Shown here in pieces: positions 26,125 to 29,810 of a stretch of DNA of 29,810 nt. The notes under the pieces are model-generated. The model saw only the letters and a list, made by a program, of their open reading frames with translations, made no database searches and was not told where the DNA came from. The stretch comes from Chloroflexota bacterium. Its GTDB lineage: Bacteria; Chloroflexota; Dehalococcoidia; Lucifugimonadales; Lucifugimonadaceae. The stretch spans positions 58,224 to 88,033 of the forward strand of contig PCAX01000002.1 of the NCBI GenBank assembly GCA_002730795.1. The letters run 5' to 3'. Within the stretch, counting starts at the first letter, position 1, and each line of letters opens with the position of its first letter. Both the position numbers and the translations under genes were made by a program.

Positions 26125-26804
26125 TGTTGATTTTTTGATCCGTTCTTGTCGCCTATAAAGGCCTCAACCTGGTCGTCATTACCACATATGGTTAGTATAT
26201 CGCCTTTTTCCAGTGAGGTTTTAAGATTGGGAGAAATAATTATTTTCCCACGTCTAGTAATGGATATAATGGATATTCCGTGCCTAGATCGGGCTTCTTT
26301 TAACCCCAGATTTTCTAGACTCATGTTTTCATGTTGTGTGGGGAGAATTAACTGGCTGATACCGAAGTCATCCGACAATTCCATATATTCGTGTACCGCC
26401 GGTTTAAACATGTTGTGTCCTACTCTTGTCCCCATCCCTTCCTCTACTGAAATCGGAGTACACTCTAGTTGTAACAGTGTGTCGGTATGTAAATCAGAAT
26501 GTGATCTGGACCATACTTCCTTTACCATCGATTTCAATAAAACCGTTGTCGTTATACTTTGTCCTAAATCATCACCTATAGCGACTACCGCCGCGTCATA
26601 ATCTTGTACCCCTAGTTCATTGAGGACGATTCGTTGGCTAGCATCACCTTGCACGGCGTAGGTGATTCTACCTTGTATTTCTTGAACTTTTTCATTATCT
26701 ATATCAATCCCGAGGACATCGTGCCCAGACTGGAACAGTGTGATTGCAACCCTTCCCCCAAATTTTCCTAAACCCACAACTACGACTTGATTTTTTTTTG
26801 CCAT
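26121..26804 (-). CDS. trkA: Trk/Ktr potassium uptake regulator (TrkA/KtrA family)
   Basis: A cytoplasmic RCK gating protein of 227 residues, the size of KtrA. Its TrkA-N domain has VVVVGLGKFGGRVA (7-20) and an acidic residue in LGIDIDNEKVQ. It continues with QGDAS and AVVAIGDD, and a TrkA-C domain lies at about 145-220. The stretch around VWSRSHSDLHTDTLLQLEC, which normally reads as an A-N-x-x-H type segment, is divergent. It lies 41 bp after trkH and overlaps the Usp gene by 4 bp. It probably binds NAD(H) or ATP/ADP to control the TrkH channel. Confidence 0.9.
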   Translation of the reverse strand: MAKKNQVVVVGLGKFGGRVAITLFQSGHDVLGIDIDNEKVQEIQGRITYAVQGDASQRIVLNELGVQDYDAAVVAIGDDLGQSITTTVLLKSMVKEVWSRSHSDLHTDTLLQLECTPISVEEGMGTRVGHNMFKPAVHEYMELSDDFGISQLILPTQHENMSLENLGLKEARSRHGISIISITRRGKIIISPNLKTSLEKGDILTICGNDDQVEAFIGDKNGSKNQQ

Positions 26805-26845
26805 AGAGATTGAAACCTTACAACTTAGTTTATCTTGTTTATATT

Positions 26846-28306
26846 TTATCCTATTCGTACACGTTCTTCTGAGTTGGCGTATGACGGTTGCTTAACGCGA
26901 CCTGCAAGTAATAGTACTAGTGTTAGAGGTCCAAATCGACCAACGAACATAGCAAAAATAAGGATAAAACGTGACCAAGGTTTAAATTCAGTAGTGATAC
27001 CACTTGACAATCCGTTAGTTCCAAAAGCTGAAACAATTTCGAAGATCACTTTTTCAAAGGGTAAATTGGGTTCGATTCGTAATAGTAATATCGCGAGAAA
27101 TAACAGCGCGAAAAAAGTGAGTGATGTTATTCCTACGGCTCCAAGAACGTTGTCAAATGGTATTTGACGTTTGAAAGCAGTAACCACTTTCTTGCCTGTT
27201 AGTGAAGAAAGTGCGGCAAGTACAATTATTGCGAAAGTGTTTATTTTAATGCCCCCGGCAGTGCTTGCTGATGCGCCCCCTATAATCATCAACACAGTGG
27301 ATGTAAAAACAGTTCCGGTTTCGATATTACTATGATCCACCATTTCAAACCCAGCCGTTCTAGTAGATATCGATTGAAAAATACTTACGGTTAATCTTTC
27401 AGAAATATTTTTGCCCCCAAGAGTTGAGGGGTTAGACCCTTCGGTAGCAAAAAACAACCCTGCTCCAATGACAATTAGGACAGCAGAAAAGATAAAAATT
27501 ATTTTAGTTTCTAATTGTAGTTTAGTAAATCTACGCTTAACGGCTAAATCATGAAGAGGGAAGTAGCCTATACCGCCAAACAATATCAAAACACTTAAGA
27601 TAGCCACCACTACTGGATCTGTAGAAAATAACCATAGACTTGGTCCACCTAATTGGTTGGGAACTATATCAAACCCAGCGTTATTGTATGCGGATATTCC
27701 ATGAAAAATGCTTTGCCATAATGCCTCGACCCAAGTTATTCCATCCCAAAGTTTTTCAATTAAGAACCATTTACTAAAAAGTATTATTATCCCAATTATT
27801 TGTAAAATCACAGCAATAATTACTGTATTCCGAACCATTGTTGTTATTGATCCTATATTTCCCCAACCTAACCCATCTCGTACTAATAACCTATTATGTA
27901 GCATTAACTTCTGACCAGTGATCATAATAATGAATGCAGTTCCGGTCATAAATCCAAGTCCACCTATAAAACATAGAAGAATTATTACTGCTTGACCGAA
28001 AAATGACCAGTGAACACTGGTATCAACCACTGTCAATCCTGTGACTGTGATCGCAGACGTGGAAGTAAACAAAGCTGTTATTATATTAGTATCGGCATTT
28101 TGTACTGTAGAGAATGGCATCATGAGTAAGAGTGTTCCGATGAGGTCTAAAATTAAAAACCCGTAAATCAAAATCATAGGAGAAGCAGGTCCTCTGGTAG
28201 GTAATTTTCGGGTGTTAATATGATGTGTGACCGGATTAAGTTCCGTTTTTCGAGGGAGGCTTATAACCTTGTCGCCGGGTTTCGAGGTAAAATTTTTATT
28301 AATCAA
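26846..28306 (-). CDS. trkH: Trk/Ktr-type potassium channel subunit (TrkH/KtrB)
   Basis: A 486-residue membrane protein with four M1-P-M2 repeats and the filter-like segments TSTSAITVTGL, SAYNNAGFDI, SISTRTAGFEM and SAFGTNGLSSG. The glycine in each is the selectivity-filter residue, predicting K+ (or Na+/K+) uptake. A hydrophilic N-terminal 35 residues precede the first helix. It heads the minus-strand operon trkH-trkA-usp-trkN-trkA2-pheA. It is divergent from metF across 128 bp, a gap that contains a small palindrome near its start. Confidence 0.93.
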   Translation of the reverse strand: MINKNFTSKPGDKVISLPRKTELNPVTHHINTRKLPTRGPASPMILIYGFLILDLIGTLLLMMPFSTVQNADTNIITALFTSTSAITVTGLTVVDTSVHWSFFGQAVIILLCFIGGLGFMTGTAFIIMITGQKLMLHNRLLVRDGLGWGNIGSITTMVRNTVIIAVILQIIGIIILFSKWFLIEKLWDGITWVEALWQSIFHGISAYNNAGFDIVPNQLGGPSLWLFSTDPVVVAILSVLILFGGIGYFPLHDLAVKRRFTKLQLETKIIFIFSAVLIVIGAGLFFATEGSNPSTLGGKNISERLTVSIFQSISTRTAGFEMVDHSNIETGTVFTSTVLMIIGGASASTAGGIKINTFAIIVLAALSSLTGKKVVTAFKRQIPFDNVLGAVGITSLTFFALLFLAILLLRIEPNLPFEKVIFEIVSAFGTNGLSSGITTEFKPWSRFILIFAMFVGRFGPLTLVLLLAGRVKQPSYANSEERVRIG

Positions 28307-28329
28307 ATAAAATTTACAAATTTATTTCG

Positions 28330-28347
28330 ATAATGATTTGTCATTAT
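28330..28347. repeat. small palindrome in the trkH-metF divergent gap
   Basis: ATAATGA (28330-28336) and TCATTAT (28341-28347) are perfect inverted repeats around TTTG, 24 bp upstream of the trkH start. This is an operator-like arrangement that could act on either divergent gene. In AT-rich DNA a 7-bp inverted repeat is not strong evidence. Confidence 0.3.
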
Positions 28348-28434
28348 TTAGGCAACCGTGTAGTTCATTTAAGATAATTCCTAAAGAGAACAATACATTT
28401 TAGTGAGAATTGATTCAATTTTTTTTTATATCAA

Positions 28435-29810
28435 ATGACAGTAAAAGATAAGTTTATTTTTGGTGTAGAGGTAGAAACGACTAGGGGCTTAATTAAAGAT
28501 TTGTCCGTTGATACACGCATTAATCATGCCATAGAAATGTCTAGGTCAGGTCATTTGGATTTTCTTGCCGTTACTGATAATCCAGGAGGATCTTCGCATA
28601 TACAGCCGGAATTTCTTGCTCAAAAACTTAGTGGTGTTGATATTAATCTAATAGTTAACGTTTCATGTAAGGATTCTAACCGTAATGCAATTGGCAGTCG
28701 TTTATGGACTCTTGCCAGTGAAGGCATCTTCGATATTTTAGCTTTGACTGGTGATTATCCGACTGAAGGATATAGTGGCTCTTCCCAACCGGTTTTTGAT
28801 ATTGATTCGGTTGGTCTTATTGACTTGATGCGTTCCATGAGTTTAGAAATGGAAAATAATGGTGAAAAAACTTTATTCAACCCTGGTTGCGTCGTTTCAC
28901 CTTTCAAACTTACTGAAGCGGAATTAATGACTCAGCTTTATAAGCTCGATTTAAAATTGAAGTCTGGAGCTAAGTGGGCTGTTACCCAAATTGGGTATGA
29001 CTCTCATAAACTTTATGAATTAAAAAATTGGTTCAAACAAAAATCAATAAACAGACCATTAATAGGCTCTGTTTATATACTAAACCGAGGTTCTGCACGA
29101 TTTTTCAATAAGTGGGGCATTCCCGGTGTATATGTTTCTGATTCATTGTTAAAAATCGCTGAAAATCAAGCGACCGCTCGGGATAAAGGAAAAAAATATT
29201 TTAATGAATTTGCTGCCCGCCAAATATCTGTCCTAAAAGGTCTCGGTTATTCAGGAGTGTATATTTCGGGAAAACCTACACCTCAACGTTTGGATGAAAT
29301 AATCAATATATATAATTCTTATTCAAAAAATGATTGGAAACAATTTGCCGATGCCATTAATTTTCCCCAAGATGATGAGTTTTATTTGTATAGAAAACCG
29401 AAAACTTTTAATACATATCATTCTGAATATAGTGAAAAATATTTAGAATCCTCTAAAAAAGCACGTACATTCAAACAAAGATTAAAATCGCCCATCAGAT
29501 ACCGAATAGGTAAATTTATCCATGATTCGTTTTTTTCTATTGATGCCAAGGGATATAAAATTGGTCATGTATTCTACAAATACGTCCGTGGGAAAAAAAG
29601 AACATCACAAGCGTTTCATGCCCTTGAACAATTATCTAAAGTTTCTTTGTATGGATGTAAGGATTGCGGGGATTGTTCTTTACCTGACATAGCGTATTTA
29701 TGTCCCGAGTCTCAGTGTGTGAAGAACCAAAGAAATGGACCTTGCGGCGGCACACGAGCTGGCATGTGTGAGATACCGGATAAGGAATGTATTTGGTCTA
29801 GAGCTTACTA
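28435..29810 (+). CDS. metF: methylenetetrahydrofolate reductase fused to MTHFR C-terminal zinc-ribbon domain (partial, runs off the end)
   Basis: Open from ATG 28435 to the window edge (458 codons without stop; an in-frame stop lies at 28411-28413, so this is the only ATG start). The N-terminal ~300 residues match the MetF TIM barrel: FIFGVEVETTRGLIKD, GHLDFLAVTDNPGGSS, a DILALTGDYP segment for flavin/folate binding, and KWAVTQIGYD. The C-terminal part carries C408, C411 and C414 in GCKDCGDC, then a CP, a CxxN and GPCGG, as in the MTHFR_C/MetV-type domain. It reduces methylene-THF to methyl-THF. No clear ribosome site is visible: a run of eight T lies just upstream. Confidence 0.88.
   Translation, partial: MTVKDKFIFGVEVETTRGLIKDLSVDTRINHAIEMSRSGHLDFLAVTDNPGGSSHIQPEFLAQKLSGVDINLIVNVSCKDSNRNAIGSRLWTLASEGIFDILALTGDYPTEGYSGSSQPVFDIDSVGLIDLMRSMSLEMENNGEKTLFNPGCVVSPFKLTEAELMTQLYKLDLKLKSGAKWAVTQIGYDSHKLYELKNWFKQKSINRPLIGSVYILNRGSARFFNKWGIPGVYVSDSLLKIAENQATARDKGKKYFNEFAARQISVLKGLGYSGVYISGKPTPQRLDEIINIYNSYSKNDWKQFADAINFPQDDEFYLYRKPKTFNTYHSEYSEKYLESSKKARTFKQRLKSPIRYRIGKFIHDSFFSIDAKGYKIGHVFYKYVRGKKRTSQAFHALEQLSKVSLYGCKDCGDCSLPDIAYLCPESQCVKNQRNGPCGGTRAGMCEIPDKECIWSRAY

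Noticed and set aside
26146..26601. 151-residue open frame on the plus strand opposite trkA
   Set aside because: Antisense shadow of a clear TrkA/KtrA gene; low-complexity composition and no family signature.
26835..27167. 110-residue open frame on the plus strand opposite the end of trkH
   Set aside because: Antisense to conserved TrkH segments, no ribosome site seen.

Overview
The window is AT-rich, densely packed bacterial chromosome (about 30 kb, short intergenic gaps, many 4-bp overlaps, frequent GTG/TTG starts). Protein features point to a Dehalococcoidia/SAR202-like Chloroflexota organism. These are the dgt-dnaG-rpoD order, a DnaG zinc motif of the CFGxC type, a DUF1461/Lit-like membrane protein, a MetF with a C-terminal zinc-ribbon domain, and DUF948-like plus YtxH proteins. 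That assignment is inference from gene content and order; there is no rRNA gene to settle it. The content is mostly housekeeping. I see no phage, insertion sequence, CRISPR array or defence locus.

Layout. A tRNA-Pro(CGG) lies at the left edge on the minus strand. Next comes a plus-strand cluster: thrB-lysC (aspartate-family amino acids), then two family-2 glycosyltransferases of the dolichyl/polyprenyl-phosphate sugar type. Converging on them are a glutamate-1-semialdehyde-aminomutase-like aminotransferase and recF on the minus strand. Divergent from recF are apt and a HAD hydrolase, which converge on a Lit-like membrane protein (minus). mazG (plus) follows and converges on selD (minus). Divergent from selD is a plus-strand run: lysA, holB, cmk, plsC, glmS, an OGFr-domain gene, an MFS exporter, dgt, dnaG, rpoD and two small membrane proteins. 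On the minus strand, a K+ uptake operon reads trkH, trkA, usp, trkA-N, trkA-like and then pheA. A divergent metF-like gene runs off the right edge.

Main unusual points. (1) selD appears to be a selenoprotein gene. An in-frame UGA at codon 17 replaces the catalytic cysteine of SelD. A conventional gene call starts after it and loses the N-terminal 61 residues. Two hairpins at or just after the UGA are SECIS candidates, one of them a perfect 11-bp stem that contains the UGA. (2) recF has no ATG/GTG/TTG/CTG start that keeps its Walker A motif. The best start is ATT, with a good ribosome-binding site and a position matching Met1 of other RecF proteins. (3) A small gene with an opioid-growth-factor-receptor-like domain sits exactly between inverted copies of a hairpin-forming repeat, between glmS and the MFS gene. 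(4) HolB has lost the zinc-knuckle cysteines, while RpoD carries a four-cysteine cluster in its non-conserved region.

How the genes work together: thrB/lysC/lysA/pheA serve amino-acid synthesis; holB/dnaG/recF/dgt/mazG/apt/cmk serve replication and nucleotide handling; plsC, glmS and the glycosyltransferases serve envelope building; trkH and its partners handle K+ homeostasis; selD supplies selenophosphate, so selA/selB/selC are expected elsewhere in the genome.
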